From positions 1-12,477 of the forward strand of contig JAOZGF010000095.1 in assembly GCA_027491845.1 (NCBI GenBank): a DNA stretch of 12,477 nt, given 5' to 3'. Below, in pieces: positions 12,301 to 12,477 of the stretch. The stretch is from Thermoproteota archaeon (lineage in GTDB: Archaea; Korarchaeota; JAOZGF01). A program made the translations under genes and the position numbers. Positions within the stretch are counted from its first letter, which is position 1, and every line of letters starts with the position of its first letter. Below the pieces are notes generated by a model. It was not told the DNA's origin. It did not search any database and saw nothing but the letters and a program-made list of their open reading frames with translations.

Positions 12301-12477
12301 TTAAACGGTTAAGAGTTTAATTCTCGGCTTAATTTTCTCGTTGATTTGAGCCACCTTGTGCATAAAAGATAATGGCGATGAAAGAATGCTTACTTTCCCC
12401 TTTAAGATGTCTTCTCTAAACTTTAATAAGTTACCGTCATAGCTTGTGTAGCATGTCTTAATCATGGCTTTAAGCTG
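12301..12477 (-). CDS. 3' end of an unrecognised gene cut by the right edge
   Basis: The minus strand is open for 58 codons from the right edge to a TAA at 12303-12301. The visible residues are Lys-rich and soluble in character, with hydrophobic stretches alternating with charges, as in a genuine coding tail (for example KFREDILKGKVSILSSPL). No motif was recognised. It would be the gene upstream of the SIS-PPC unit on the same strand, 150 bp away with its own intervening promoter. The frame is plausible but short, so the call is moderate. Confidence 0.55.
   Translation of the reverse strand, partial: QLKAMIKTCYTSYDGNLLKFREDILKGKVSILSSPLSFMHKVAQINEKIKPRIKLLTV

Noticed and set aside
1..12477. 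CRISPR array, transposon or prophage remnants
   Set aside because: No regularly spaced repeats, transposase motifs, terminal repeats or attachment-site duplications were seen.

Overview
The window looks like a chromosomal segment of an archaeon. The tyrosyl-tRNA synthetase is of the archaeal/eukaryotic type. The DUF92 membrane protein, PPC-domain protein and HxlB-like SIS protein are all common in archaea. Most genes have a TATA-like box 25-60 bp upstream, GTG and TTG starts are frequent, Arg codons are mainly AGA/AGG, and the DNA is AT-rich. A lineage in the Thermoproteota/Bathyarchaeia range would fit, but that is an inference from style and not from a marker gene. No rRNA, tRNA, CRISPR array, transposase or integrase was seen.

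Layout. (1) Positions 1-2367, minus strand: an APC-superfamily amino-acid permease, followed downstream by a membrane protein that runs off the left edge. (2) A 311-bp divergent promoter region leads rightward to a calcineurin-like metallophosphoesterase (2679-3635). (3) Positions 3671-5478, minus strand, form a small defence-like cluster: a HepT (HEPN RNase) / MntA (minimal nucleotidyltransferase) toxin-antitoxin pair with a 4-nt gene overlap, preceded by a separate 290-aa nucleotidyltransferase-fold protein. (4) 5670-7694, plus strand: a secreted M28-peptidase homologue with a PA domain. It has lost most zinc ligands and carries an S-layer-like C-terminal region ending in an EF-hand-type calcium loop. 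(5) 7858-8367, plus strand: a HIT hydrolase/transferase, overlapping by 11 bp the 3' end of the convergent tyrosyl-tRNA synthetase gene (8357-9502, minus). (6) 9756-10487, plus strand: a DUF92/VTE6-like membrane protein. (7) 10500-12147, minus strand: a two-gene unit of a tandem-SIS sugar-phosphate-binding protein and a PPC-domain protein. (8) The 3' end of an unrecognised minus-strand gene enters from the right edge.

Most of this is housekeeping or of general function: amino-acid uptake, translation, nucleotide and sugar-phosphate chemistry, isoprenoid or lipid metabolism. The parts most worth a second look are the MntA/HepT plus extra nucleotidyltransferase cluster, the degenerate M28/S-layer-like exported protein, a hairpin that would bury the start codon of the HIT gene, and the two unrecognised edge genes. 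Domain assignments come from reading motifs by eye; no database search was possible.
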